Assembly: GCA_021018815.1 (NCBI GenBank)
Contig: JAITYX010000049.1
Coordinates: forward strand, 372,001-436,000
Direction of reading: 5' to 3'
Source of the DNA: Talinum fruticosum
Lineage: Eukaryota; Streptophyta; Magnoliopsida; Caryophyllales; Talinaceae
DNA length: 64,000 bases
In this document: positions 21,640-34,106 of the stretch, piece after piece
Numbering within the stretch: the stretch's first letter is position 1
Layout of the letters: each line of letters begins with the position of its first letter
Program-made: the position numbers and the translations under genes
Notes under the pieces: model-generated
Told to the model about the DNA's origin: nothing
Database searches by the model: none
Seen by the model: only the letters and a program-made list of their open reading frames with translations

Positions 21640-22065
21640 TTGGTGGTATCATCAGAAATGTAACAGCTTGGTCCGAGTGAATCTTACCTCTTGCCCTTTA
21701 TCACACAATTAAGAGATGCTAAGTAGGTTGTACTTTAATCCTTTGACAAGGTATACTAGGTCGACCGGATTGCTTCCCTTTCCATCGAAATGTAACAGTT
21801 GGTCCGAGTGAATCTTACCTCTTGCCCTTTATCACACAATTAAGAGATGCTAAGTAGGTTGTACTTTAATCCTTTGACAAGGTATACAAGGTCGACCGAT
21901 TGCTTCCCTTTCCAATCTTGCCTATCCCAATTATCTTGCCTTTGCTGTCATCTCCAAATGTGACTTTTCCTCCTTTGTACTCTTCTAACTCGTAAAAGAG
22001 TCTCGAGTCTCCCGACATGTGGCGTGAGCATCCACCGTCCAGCTACCAATGCCCTTTTGATCTTT
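21640..22065 (-). pseudogene. Copia D protease remnant with internal duplication
   Basis: The active site near 22055 reads W-stop-LDGGCSRHMSG: Tyr is a stop and D-S-G is D-G-G. GGKVTFGDDSKGKIIGIG follows. The LVKGLKYNLLSIS-type segment through the next ~40 codons is present twice because of a 130-bp tandem duplication at 21651-21913. Confidence 0.8.
21651..21913. repeat. Tandem duplication, two ~130-bp units
   Basis: Unit 1 is 21651-21783 and unit 2 is 21784-21913. They are nearly identical (small indels and one or two substitutions, for example GTATACTAGG versus GTATACAAGG). No other copia copy here has the second unit, so the duplication is private to D and recent relative to its other damage. 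Confidence 0.9.
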
Positions 22066-23085
22066 TCTGAGTGGCCTCTTGAGGATTTGCTTCCTAATTG
22101 TCCGACCGATCCGAGTCCGACTCGCTTTCGACTATGGGTCGAAAGTGCCATCGGACACTTTGAGTCATCTGAGTCCTCGTCATCTTCGATGAGTCCTCGT
22201 CACTCCATATGGCCATCATAGCCTTTTTCTTCTTTCTGTCCCTTTTTCTCTTTGGACAGTCTTTGACTATGTGTTCCTTACTCGCCACATTCAAAACAGA
22301 CCGAGTTTTTAGGTAAAGATAACTTTAAAGGGGAAGAGTATTTACCTTTTCTATCCTTTTTGTCCTTCTTGTAGAACTCTTCTTTTGGCTTCTTATCCCA
22401 TCTCTTGTGCTTCATCATTCTCTAGAAGCCTCTAGTAATAAGCGCCATGGGATCCTCTTCGAGTCGGAAGAACTCGGATCTGCTTCTCTAGTTTACGAGG
22501 CTTTCAGCTGCAATGTTATTTTTGGTGTTGACCTCTGCATCCTCCTCTTCGAGGTGAATTTCATAGGTGAGAAGCTTCCCAATGCGTTCGTTTAGCTTTA
22601 GTAGAGACAAGTTCCGAGCCTCTTCGATAGCTGTCACTTTAGGACCCCATCTTTTCTTGGGTAGGCTTCGAGTATCTTTCTCCATATTTCCTCGTGGGAA
22701 ATCTTTTTACCTAGAGATTTGAGATTGTTGGTAATCTTAGTGAATCGAATGAACATCCGAGTGATGTTTCCTTCCGGCTCCATCTTGAACAACTCATATT
22801 TATGAAGATATTGGTTTATCTTCGCTTGCTCGACTTGGCTTGTGCCTTCATAGGTGTTGACAAGTGTGTCCCACACTTCTTTAGCTCGTCACAGGCTTAC
22901 ACTCGGTTGTATTCTTCGAGCTGATGGGGCACATTAGAATGTTCATCGCCTTGAAGTTCTTTCTGAACTTTTCCGCTTCATCGCCTATGAACTTGGCCTT
23001 TGTCTTCGGCACGAGTCTTGTTTCTTCTGTCTTCATGGGAATGTAGTTGCCCACTTGTATGATGTTCCGGACATCCTCATATACG
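22066..23085 (-). pseudogene. Copia D gag remnant, N-terminally truncated
   Basis: UBN2 gag body at 22634-22876: MWDTLVNTYEGTSQVEQAKI, YLHKYELFKMEPEGNITRMF, NNLKSLGKKISHEEI. The CCHC knuckle near 22255-22300 reads CFECG and then breaks. A single extra C at 22283 (CTCGCC where CTGCC is expected) shifts the frame before the His. The N-terminal ~40 residues are missing beyond 23085. Confidence 0.8.
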
Positions 23086-23141
23086 GAAACATGTAATTGG
23101 TAATGATAGGAAAAACTTCAATAGAAAGAGTCTGGATACTC

Positions 23142-23448
<307 letters not shown>

Positions 23449-26400
23449 GGAAACCGAGTTATTTCTTTCAAAAAGGAATTAGTATTTTGATATGAATGAG
23501 TAAAGTTTGAGAAAATTCTCTTTCATTGAAAGGAAGAGTATAAGAATAGTAATTCAAAGGAAGTAACGAAATCAAGCGACGGATAAAGATTTCTTACGAG
23601 AGAAATGAATCATTAAATATTAAAAAGATAATATCTACAAAATAAGCATTACAAGAACCATTCATCGAAGTAAAAGAAGAAAATTTTGACGTTAATGATT
23701 CAATGAAGGAAAGGATACCAACAAGGTAATGTTAGAATAGATAAGGGATGGATTAGTATGATTCATATGAATTTATGAGTTATTATGAGCTTGAGTAAAT
23801 GATAAGCTCCCTTAAGGATCAAGGAAGGTCAAGGAAGTGATAGGATTCAAAGAAAGGTCAAATGATTATGTTATAATGGTTCCTATGGAAAGGATTGAAT
23901 AATGAACATAGGTTAACTAAACTGGATTATGAGCTCATGTAAATTGACGTAGAGTTTATGTGATGGGTATTATATAAATTTAATCTAAGGATGTTTAAGT
24001 TTTCTCCCTAACAAAAATATATATCACACTCATTCTTAATCTTGTATTACTAAATTCGAGGTCGAATTTTTAAAAAAGAATCCTTGTTCCCCCCGCAATG
24101 TGATATCTCATTCAATTAAACCAATCAGTCAAAACTCCCATATGAGTTTGTGAAATACTCTAATTCGACAATATTAAGTTCTCATCTAACATAAATCATA
24201 TTGAACTATTATCAAAGTTATCAAGATTCCTAACTTAACTTCTTCAATCATTAAAATTTTACTTGTACTTGTATTTGTTCATCCAAAAACATATACAGTA
24301 ACACCATTTTCTCCCTTTACCTTTATGGTTATAACACATTTCCTATAACCTCGAATATTTCTCTCATAGATTCTTTGCCTTTTGACTTATGCCTTTAAAA
24401 AAAAAAGTGGATATGTATCTACCCAATTTACGTCATGCTTTCTCAATGATTCTAACCCAATTATCTTCGATAAGATATATATGTAGTTACATTTTTTCCC
24501 CTTTAAATGTCTTACTTTATTTAGTATCCTAATCCACCAAGCATCTATCATTATATCCAATTAGAGTACTCTAATATATTAGTTTTCTAAACATTTAGCA
24601 CTTTTTTTTATTTAAAACAAATTATTGAACTCGTCTTCCATACCTCAAACTCATGATCTCTTTTTCCATCTCAAATTCACTATTAATTTCCACAAAATTT
24701 GCTTGTACAATCCCATTGTTTATATTATAACCTAAACACCTTTTCTCTTACGACAAATCTAAAGATAACTTAACTATATCAACTTTCATAAATATCCCAC
24801 ACTATAATATGCTTTAACATAAGTATCTATACTTGAACCAACACCTCTTAGCCTTGTAAATCCTTCATTTGTTTCAAGAACTTCAAAGAATGCGTACCGT
24901 TATCAAAAATGTAAACTCCACTCAATGAATAACAATCATGATATTATAGTGACATCTAAGACCAAAATGTTTCATAATATACCACAAAAGAGTTACTTTA
25001 CCTATATAACGAACTGTAATATGCTTAATATTAAATAACTTTCATTATCCTCCAATATAATCAACATCATGCTTGTTCACATAATTAGCAATGTAACGAT
25101 TAATTTTGTCTCTCCACGCAACATCTCTTATATATTGACCGAGACATAAACATATATCCTATTGATGTTTTCCGTAACGAGCCATATTTGATTCCTGCAA
25201 ACACTAAATATTACATATTTATATACATGTGTTTTTTAACATAGTCTAATAGTATAAGTTGATGTAATCATTACTAATAACGATCACTAACACTATAGGT
25301 GTCCCGCATATAATTGGTTATAAATTACACGTGTCATAATACTAAGTTGTCACTAAAAGGATGCATTTATAAAGTGCCCAACAATGACATATTATTTGTA
25401 TCTATAAGAAATAATATTGATGTCTCCAGGATTATACTAAAAATAATGAACCTTTTGAGAATTAGCACAATATATCACCTAAGATATCTAGGTGTAACAA
25501 ACGAAGCAATAGGTAATGAACTTATCATCCTATTTCCTTATACCACTTAATGATATTGACCTACACTTATAGGATTTTAGAGCTCATAGTGACTCTAAAC
25601 CTTAGCTTTAATACCAAAACCGTAATGTCCCCAAATCCCATAATCACCAATTTAGTCTTAACGACTAATTAATTAGTAATTAGCGCAGTGTAAAAGGAAT
25701 ATTAGAAGCGTTACTGCCACTCTATACAAAAAGTAAGGCAACTCCTTGGAAAATAAAATATGATTTGGGTTCCACCATGTCACTTGCGAAAATAAAGTTT
25801 AAAATATGTCCGATCTCAAACTTGTACAACATCCAGTCAAGTTTTAAAATACCATCATGATTACAACTTACTCAATCAGAAAATATATGACTTCTAAACA
25901 TCATATCCTTTACTACCACTGCGAGCCTCTAACTCTCGTTGACCAAAATAAATATGTCTACTCCTTGCATCTATCAATAATAGCATTACCTAAAATAAAA
26001 CATATAAAATATTTGAAAGTAGTGAGCCAAAGTTGAGTACATTTATCTTTGCACTGTAAATGAATAATATGTAAAATTATTTATGAGCACGTGCATTTTA
26101 GTTCATTTATAAATCATATAGGGAGAATATAGTAAAATAATTATTCATTTATTATCTGAGTGGCTCCTTACAATCATCGGTTTCCTTAAATATGTACACA
26201 CCCGGATCGATCGGGAAGTCCGGTGATAATGGCCAAATATATATGATATGATAACCATATGATCATAATATGATATAATTGATATGGGTCGGGCCACATG
26301 ATTGGTGACAAATAATATTTGAAATGGTTCATTTTTTATCATTTAAACCATTTTGGTATTGATATATAAATAAATAACATGTTAATTTTCGTAAGGCACA

Positions 26401-28418
26401 AGTAATAAACGTAACTTAGCCTTGATATCCATTACTGATATTTAATGATGTGCATTGACTTAACACCCGTTAGAGGATCCTCTTCTACTATTTAAGTAAA
26501 TAATTATATGGTCAATAATTTGATTAGATTATTCTTTAAAGGTTTTAAATGTCTTTATGCAATGTTCAATGTTTCACTTTTATATTAATTATTATAATTT
26601 GATTTCCTTAGGAAATATTTTGCTCTCTATTTAGACCATTCCTATTGACCATCATATTAGTCCCCAAAATATATTTTTAATTACTACTAGGCTATAAATT
26701 CATAATTTATGTGCTCTATGACTCCCTAATAATTCATATCGTTATTTATGTGTAGATATTTATTCTTTTCTTTTAATAATATTCTTATATTAGCTTTTCT
26801 TATTATTATTTTTCACATACTTCCACTTCCAATCCTTTTCTTATATACGTTATAGTTGTATAATTCTCACGCCAATAAAAAGGTTATTCGTATCTCGGCT
26901 TATACTAACTTAAAAATGACACAAAAATAATACAAAATAGAAGTGAACTCTTAACATATCCAAGATAGTCAATTAACAAGGTTCCTTGTTATTAATTATG
27001 AACTAAATCGACAAATCATGCTAAATTGTCACAAATCACATAACAAAACCTCGAGCTTTTGGGTCGATTTTAAAGCTAATTTAGAAAATTCATATCTTTC
27101 TTATCTAATGTCGAATCAAGGCATAATACCCCCAATTTAGAAAGTTTAAAAAGTGATCTAAAACATTCATTTAAATTATAAAGTCCAAAAAAAAAAAAAG
27201 ATGAACCTCAAAAATTGACTTGACTCGAACTCGCTCTCAATTTAAGTAAAAATTGCACTCGTTTCGGTAAAACAGTCATAACTCAGATTGTACATCTTTA
27301 AATCCAACGAAATTTGATTTGTTGGAAAGATAAGTTCCTGTTCTATGTTTTACCATATTTATAAACGTTAATACATCCCAAATTAATCCATATTCTAGCT
27401 TTATATTACCTCTTATTTTACACCTTACTTAAAATTTTCTCTTTCCTACCTTTCTTGCCCCCTAAGGGTAACTTCTTTACATTACCCCTACATATCTCCA
27501 TTTATGTTTTCAACCTATAATTTTTCTCCAAATAACACATGCTACACATTTTCAAAATATTTTCCTTCTCTCTACTTCTTTTTATGTTTCCTTATCTACT
27601 AAGCAAAAGTCTCAAAACTCTTCATTTTCTCCAAATTCCTTTCTTTCCTTATCACTATTTTTGGTGTGTTCTTCTTGGTACTTTTAGGGAGAAAAACCAA
27701 CTCACATTTATAAGAATTTTAAACCAATGCATGTATGATACTTGTCAAATTGGTTTTAGAAAACAATACCCTAAAACCATGTGCAAGCTAAAACAATTGG
27801 TTTATATATTTTTTTATTTTTTTTATTTTGTACTTATTACTAAGTATGCATTTAACTTGACTTTAGTTCACTTAATTTTGACTTTGGCTTGACCAATTTT
27901 ATATGACTAGATAACTTACTAAATATAATGTTAATAATTTTAATGCACGTGAATAAATCCAATAAACACATAATTCTAATAGTTTTTAGAATTATTAAGG
28001 CCAAATATTATACGAACGATTAAATGATATATTCATATCAAGTATTCATATGGAGTTGTTAATAATTGATCTATTTATTAAATTTGTTTTTATCCTACTT
28101 ATATGGAGCATATATACATGTTTAAGTGTGCTACTACACCTTTTTTTATAAACATTATAAGGATGTAATTCTATTTTTATTATTTAGTATTTGAGATTTA
28201 ATATTTAGCTCAATCACATCATTAGTAATCTTATTTATCCAATATATTTTAGCTTAAATTGTATGTTTGATCGAGGACCTCCACGGTAGTTCGAGCCCTA
28301 TAAAAACAAACACTTATAAATTTCAAATTGAAGTGCACGCGATCAATTTGTTAGCTTAACTGTTATTTAAGAAAATTAATAATAATAGTTAGGGTAGGGT
28401 TGTTGCATACTTTCAAAG
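23449..28418. other. About 5 kb of AT-rich DNA with no recognised element
   Basis: No gag-pol similarity, LTR ends, tRNA, rRNA or plausible exon was found on either strand. Frames such as 25314-25550 and 27539-27892 translate to Ile/Phe/Tyr-rich sequence expected by chance. It may be old decayed repeats, LTRs of unrecognised elements or host intergenic DNA. This is the largest part of the window unlike the two retroelement families. Confidence 0.6.
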
Positions 28419-28838
28419 ATGAATTTCATGACTAAGTTATCCTGTTAGATGCATGAGATGATAAACGTTGAGAGAGTATGATTGTCCTAATATCGTCTGT
28501 ATACTCGTTCAGTATTCGACGGGTGAAAGTTAATTAGACTTTCCTAAGGGCCGTTGTGGCCTACTGGGATTCACATTACCACATTTTCAGGTTTCGAGAT
28601 AAGGAGTTGTGTCCCCAACCTAAAGAGTTTGATGTTATTCTGGGTATCCAACGCTCTATGAAACCTGTTATGCCCAAATTCTCTATGAATATGCACGAAA
28701 CTTACAATTGCCTTCTGCAATCTGAACAACAAGAATCTATGTTAGATTCTTACTGGGAATTAGGTGGACCCAATGAATCTGATGAAGCATTACCACCGGA
28801 TGTATTCATCATCGAGTCCATCCTCATTCCTAAGCGTT
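28419..28838 (+). pseudogene. DUF7745-like gene fragment, copy 1
   Basis: Starts at ATG 28419 (MNFM...) and corresponds to the start of copy 2 at 34107, with the shared blocks MHEM and YWDxHxHxFRFxDKELCP. A frame shift is needed between the start and the open segment from 28556, which reads HIFRFRDKELCPQPKEFDVI and then SYWELGGPNESDEALPP. The ending is cut by an LTR at 28839. Such proteins are plant-specific, of unknown function, and usually found in transposon-rich DNA. Assignment to DUF7745 is from remembered family features and is moderate. Confidence 0.5.
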
Positions 28839-30281
28839 TGTAGCAACCACGGCCAGCCGGGGCTCTCCGAGCTTCCCTCTTGTGTCGGGTCTCTTTTTTG
28901 AAGATTTATTTTGAAAATGGTTTTAGAAAGTCAATTTTGGAATGTTGGGATGAACCTTTTATTAAGATTTATTAATTTTAGTAAATCTGATTTAAAACGA
29001 ATTACGCAAAGTAGAATGGCGGTTTTATTAACTTTTTTATTTTAGCAATTATTTTAGAAGTCCCGAGATCTTATTTTCTAATTAAGGACTAAATGATATA
29101 AGGGTTATGATTCTGTCATGGGGCTTTACAGCCAGATTGGTGTGAAAAAACTAGTCCGGACCGAAGCCACCACCGCCGCCTCCACGGTGTTGGCCGCAGC
29201 CTGCACCAGGGGATAGTGGGCGCCGACCGGAGGCCGTGGCTAGTGAAACCAGCCTTGGTCTCTACCCGAGTAGGCGGATCAAAAACCTAAGATCATTTTT
29301 CCTGCTGCCGTGAAAACACCGAGATGCGATTTTATGTAGAATAAAGTATAAAATAAGAGAGTTGCTAGTTAGTTTTTCAAGAAGGAAAAAACTAATAAAA
29401 ATACAAAAGGAAGACTGGCTCCTTCAAACTTAGTATGGGAAAAACTAAGATCGAAAAAGACTAAAAATTGACTCCATCGGTCTTGAACCGAGAATCGAAT
29501 TCAGGGGCTTTCGGTAGCATGATGCTAAGGCAGGAATCAGTATGGGAATGAGAGCCAAGGCTCTCTATTTATAGGAGAGGACCTAGGTCACAAATGACCT
29601 ATAGTTTGCCTCTTATCAGCCAGTCAAAACAGCTAAAATAAAACCGGGCCATTCCTTTAGAGATAGAACCGTAGCGAGAGGATGATAAAACTAGATAGAA
29701 TCGGTTAAAAGAGAGGCGGAGGGCGCCAGCCAAGCAGATCCTCTTATGGTTTCGTGCCCTAGTTGCATCTCCGAGGACTCTTCAAGCTCAAAACATAGTG
29801 TTCCACCATGCTTTTAGAAGGCGGGCACCGGCCACGACGTCGTTTAAAAGGGAAACGTTCTAGCCTTGTGTGGACTGTCTTGTGAAGCTTAAAATATAGC
29901 ACTTTGATGCTCCTAGTCATGAAATGTGATACTTTAACATTTTCTTCGGGGTCTTCAGCTCCTTGTCGACTTGGAAAAAAGTAGAATGTGGTATTCTATA
30001 CTTGAAAGTTCCGGCACACATCATGGGACTCCCTAATCTCTAAAAGGCTTGGCGTGGCTCTTGGACGGTCCGAAAGAAAAGATGATTTGTGCACCGACCC
30101 AAGGCAAAGGGCTATTTAAGTGGTGCTTGGGGTTCTTCGTGGTTTACTCTTATATTGCACCGATCGATCACAGTCTGAAATCTAATTCCACAAATAGGGC
30201 TCAAGATTATCATCATCGGGCCAACGAAATAAAGCACATAGAAATAACGAGATAAAGGACGATACTTTTTAGGTGTCTACA
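28839..30281 (-). repeat. Gypsy 3' LTR (X1), probably the 3' LTR of G1
   Basis: Inverted copy of the solo LTR at 37993-41474: on the minus strand it starts TGTAGACACC at 30281 and ends at 28839 (left edge TGTAGCAACCACGG). It is about 1.44 kb, shorter than the ~1.95 kb of the other copy. A minus-strand TATAAATA lies at 29566-29573, preceded by a near-perfect palindrome. A purine-rich tract borders it at 30282, as expected for the inner edge of a 3' LTR. Flanks GCGTT and ATTAG do not match, so it is not a solo LTR. Confidence 0.8.
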
Positions 30282-30296
30282 ATTAGCCCCCACTTT
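30282..30296 (-). other. Polypurine tract next to LTR X1
   Basis: Minus strand AAAGTGGGGGCTAAT immediately before TGTAGACACC. The position and purine run fit the second-strand primer site of a minus-oriented element whose body lies to the right. Confidence 0.7.
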
Positions 30297-30915
30297 GATC
30301 GAGTATAGAAAGACGAAGGGTCAAAGTAGACACTAAAGGGTACTTACCTTGATTTCTATAAGACATTGTGTGATGCTTGGAATTGGTTGTAGTCAAACCT
30401 GAACTCCAAAGTGAGACATGCACTTGATCGCGATGTATGTATTCTGAAGTTCGATAAAAGGATCCTAAGCTTGGCTTGATCGAGTCCGAATCTTGGCATG
30501 TTTTGATGCGGAAACTTCGATCGTCTTTTGATCCGAAGCTTGGTTAAATAATCTGCTATGCTAGGATACTTGTTAATACATAATTGAATTGACAAAGGTC
30601 GGTGTTTTTACCTGAATAATTCAGTTGAAACATACCGATAAAACTATTCCGAGAAAAGCTTATTGGTGGGCCCGAAGCTCCCACTTGTAATGCATAAGAG
30701 ACGACAATCACATGCTTCAAGAGGACAAAGCTACCTGGACTAGTGAAGTAGGCTAGGCTGCAAAAGCTGTCGGCAATTGGACACCACGACGCCTCGTGGC
30801 TGGCGCTGGCTAGCCTTTGGTAAGCGTGGCCCCGGCGTGCTAGGTCGGATTCCTTCGGTTGCCAATTAATTGTTTGACCCTTGTTTTAATGCTTGGATGT
30901 CTTGACCGGATTGCC
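30297..30915. other. Spacer between PPT and PMD-like gene
   Basis: No gene recognised. The plus-strand side near 30780-30900 carries the upstream region of the PMD-like gene. Confidence 0.5.
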
Positions 30916-30922
30916 TATAAAA
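30916..30922 (+). promoter_or_regulatory. TATA box of the PMD-like gene
   Basis: TATAAAA in the context GCCTATAAAAGGGG, 131 bases before the ATG at 31047. A pyrimidine-rich leader follows. This is a good plant core promoter arrangement, opposite in direction to retroelement G1. Confidence 0.6.
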
Positions 30923-31046
30923 GGGGTGCATGGTCCGTGTCATTTTGCACACCAACTCTTCACCTTACTCATGCTCTCCTATTGCATTTCCCTACTTTGC
31001 TCTTTCTTGAAAGCTAGTTAGTCCTCAAGAATTTCTTGCCTTCAAA

Positions 31047-33559
31047 ATGCCTAGAAGAAAAGCTCATCCTCTAGGAAGAAATAGAGCTGAGAGTCTTACT
31101 CAAGACTCCTTCCTCAAGCGCAAATGGCATCTGCAAAATGAATGGGATCCAAGTGATCTTCTAGTTATAGCTGAAAGCCATGTTTCCTCACTTGCCATCT
31201 CCTCTTCGGTACGCTGATTGGCTTAAACCTCTTTATTTGCTAATTTAGAGTAAAGTTTTAACCAAAATCTTGTTGTATTTTGTCTTGTAGAAAAGCTCAA
31301 TTCAAAGTAGTGGAGCCATCCCAAAGTTTATGTAGACATGTGAGAGGATGCACTTTCCTCTTGAGAATGTCATGTATAATACTTGGGTTGGGACCGTTCT
31401 ACATCGCTTTACACTATCTCATTGATAGGAGGGAGAGAGATTCTATTAGAGCCATTAGTAAGCGGTTTTAGGACACCACCAACACATTCCATCTTCCTTT
31501 TGGTGAGATGACAATAACTCCTTTTGACATTGCTGTTTTATCTAGTCTACGCTTTCAGGGGAATCTTTAGCTTCGACCGAATTTGTACAAAAACCATGAC
31601 TACCTCCGTCACCTCTTCGGCCCCATAGTAGAGATATTTCCACACAATAACCAGTTGAAATATACTATTCTTTTTGAGGATGAAGTTTTCTGGCCTCAAC
31701 ATTCTCCTCAACAATAAGTGAGGGTCATGTTTGTTCTCCTTTTCCGCACAATCCTCTTCTCGGATCAGGCTGCTAAGATTCATGTTCACTACTTGGTGAA
31801 CCTAGTGGATTTTGATAGAATAAAGGAGCTCAATTGGGGTGCTCCCTCATACACTTGCCTTATTAGGGGCCTCCGTGCCGGTGTATGGCATATAAGGCCG
31901 GAACCGGATTCTACCAACTATCTTCCTTTAAATGACTTATGGAAGATCATTGAAGTATGCTTAAATTTTCCTTTCTTCAATATTTACTTTTCATCTCATG
32001 TGGATAAAAGCTTTCCTTGACGTGTCAAAATCTATCTATGGCTATATGAATACTTTCCACATCTCTCTCTCGGTTCAACAAATTGATCCGCATTCCCAAC
32101 ATCCGTATCATAGGCTAGAATAAATCTTAAGTAAACTAAAATACATTAGATATGCTTTTCGAGGTCATCCCTCAACTGCGGTAACTTGGTATGTTACTTC
32201 TACTCTCAAAACTTACTCCGAAATAGGCCTAAACGAGCTTTTTAACACAGTTTCAACATTCTGGTCATGCCTACGGCCTGGACCACTGTCTGTGGGGCCT
32301 CTCGTGGTACAGTCCAGCCCCTTATATCCACAGTTTTAATCCATTTTATTATTGTTTTTCGTTGTTGCTTGCTAATATCTTGATAATTCTTATATGTAGG
32401 ACAACTTCCATCCTTAGCTCAACTTCAAGTTCCCCAAAATGTCTTTGTGGCCCAGGAATTGAGCGAGAGAAGGATCTTATTTGAAGGTCTTTTTGGTTTT
32501 GTTGGTATCTTGAGGAGAGCATTACTCTAATTCGAGTTAACATGTGGCCTCCATTTGTTCTGGTCAATCCTCCTTTGGCCTTGTTCTATTTTCATTCTCC
32601 TTCTTCGGCCGAGCAAACGGCGGCCACGGTGGGGTATCCGTTTACCTCACTTTTGAATTTACACACCTCCTATGCCCATCATGCATCTTGCATCATGACC
32701 CAACTAGTAAGTGCTTAACTCCTCTCTTATAACTTTGAATTTCTTGTATGGAAATTAATCGTCATCTTCTCTTCCATGGTAGCTCACTCCTACTAACATT
32801 CACATCCTGAATCTCTATGTGGATGTTACTTTTCCTAAGGGACCTCCTCGCTTCGTCACAATTCCTGAAATCCCGGAAGAGGAATGTGTTGGGCATCCCT
32901 TTCCTAGAAATTGGCGAGGGGTAAGAGTTATGTGCTAAAAGTATCTTCCTCGTTGATCACCTATAACAAACTTTGTAGTACGACCGGAAGCAATGTAGGA
33001 CCGTATCTATTAGATTGCAATAAGGTTTTCTTAGAATTAGAATTTCTTCACCGGTCGATCTTTCTCTACTTCTCGAGTAAGTCCTCAATTAGTGTAGTGC
33101 TGAATTCTTTAAGCTTTTAGTGATTTGCTAATCATTTCCTTGATCTTGTAGAGATGCCAATCGATAGCCATTCCTTCCGGTAATCTACCTAATGCACTCG
33201 AGACATCATCCCAAACTCATGAACAACAAATGCCTTCTAGTAGTAATGCTAGACAAGGCTCGTCACAGCGTTATTCACGGCGTGCCTATCATAGGAGTGC
33301 GTATGAGGCAGGACCTAGCACCTCCAGGCCTAGTACCTCCGATGCGGGACCTAGCTAGTCCGAGGAGAGCTTGAACATCTTACCCTTGCTAGCCTCCGAT
33401 CGACACAGGAACCCTCTTTACTTCCCTCGGTCCTCCGATAGGGGACCATTACATGGGGCTTCTCAGTCTTGGGACCAAGGAGGTGGCCGATTCTCTACGT
33501 CTGTCTTGGAGGACTTCAAGAATTACATCTTTGATGAGGACACCGATGACGATGCATAG
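31047..33559 (+). pseudogene. Plant mobile domain (PMD, aminotransferase-like) gene remnant
   Basis: Start MPRRKAHPLGRNRAES at ATG 31047; exon 1 probably ends at 31208 (TCG/GTACGC) and the next begins after TCTTGTAG at 31290. PMD hallmarks follow: TNTFHLPFGEMTITPFDIAV (31475-31540), FSDQAAKIHVHYL, then LNWGAPSYTCLIRGLRAG and LPLNDLWKI (31718-31950), and LWLYEYFPHL near 32037. Single stops (TAG at 31469 where Trp is usual; another at 31568) and later shifts break it. The C-terminus at 33371-33559 is Ser/Gly-rich and ends FDEDTDDDA. PMD proteins are transposon-derived; some host members act in silencing or meristem maintenance. Here it lies antisense in the 3' part of gypsy G1. Confidence 0.7.
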
Positions 33560-34012
33560 ACAATTCCTTGCTGCTTCCACTACTTGCCGACTCCTGGACT
33601 TCTTGTAGGGTGTTTGTTTTGATTATATATTAGTTATTTTGTAATGAATATTCTTATGCAATGAGATGAAATGCAAGACTCGATTATAAAAAATGCACTC
33701 TTTTATTTAATATGATGCAAAAAAATTAAGAAAAATACAAAGACAAAATTAAAAAAAGTGTGCACTAGCCCCCATTCCCCCTAAAAGAAAATAATAAAAA
33801 GAGAAATAGAAATTCTCAAGTGCATAGTCCAACTAAGGTGCGCTCCACGGGCTGAGATGAGAACTAACCAGGGATTGCTCGGGCCTGTAAGGAAGTGCGA
33901 AATAAGCTGAGTCCAAGGTGAGGCCGGCACCGGCCATGCATGAGTCCCGCAGGGACTGTAGTGCCTTATTGTTCTAATCATAGTAGGATTCAAAGAACTC
34001 CAAGAACACACC
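33560..34012. other. Spacer between the PMD-like and DUF7745-like genes
   Basis: AT-rich, then more GC-rich from about 33835 as it becomes the upstream region of the next gene. A second purine-rich run on the minus strand (TTAGGGGGAATGGGGGCTAG) near 33765-33784 resembles the PPT at 30282. Confidence 0.45.
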
Positions 34013-34020
34013 TATAAATA
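34013..34020 (+). promoter_or_regulatory. TATA box of DUF7745-like copy 2
   Basis: TATAAATA in ACCTATAAATACGGCC, 94 bases upstream of ATG 34107. Confidence 0.55.
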
Positions 34021-34106
34021 CGGCCGCTCGGCGCAACAAAAAATACACACATGAAAGCCTTCACCTAGTTGCAAAATATCCTCAGCTTACGACCATACAT
34101 AGAACC

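Larger units (their letters stand above)
18797..23085 (-). mobile_element. Copia fragment D (internal region only)
   Basis: Minus-strand Sirevirus-like internal region: gag (from about 23085), protease, integrase, RT and RNase H down to 18797. There the frame stops just short of the pol end (RNELGM... in other copies). Neither LTR nor PBS is present. The right edge lies inside the gag N-terminus, next to the (ATT)n repeat. It is a truncated dead copy. Confidence 0.85.

Noticed and set aside
27539..27892. Hydrophobic 117-codon frame that could suggest a membrane protein
   Set aside because: Phe/Leu/Tyr-rich translation of AT-rich DNA; no gene signals or recognisable family.
31047..33559. Intact host PMD gene
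   Set aside because: In-frame stops at about 31469 and 31568 and later shifts; its position inside G1 argues for element cargo or an inserted remnant.
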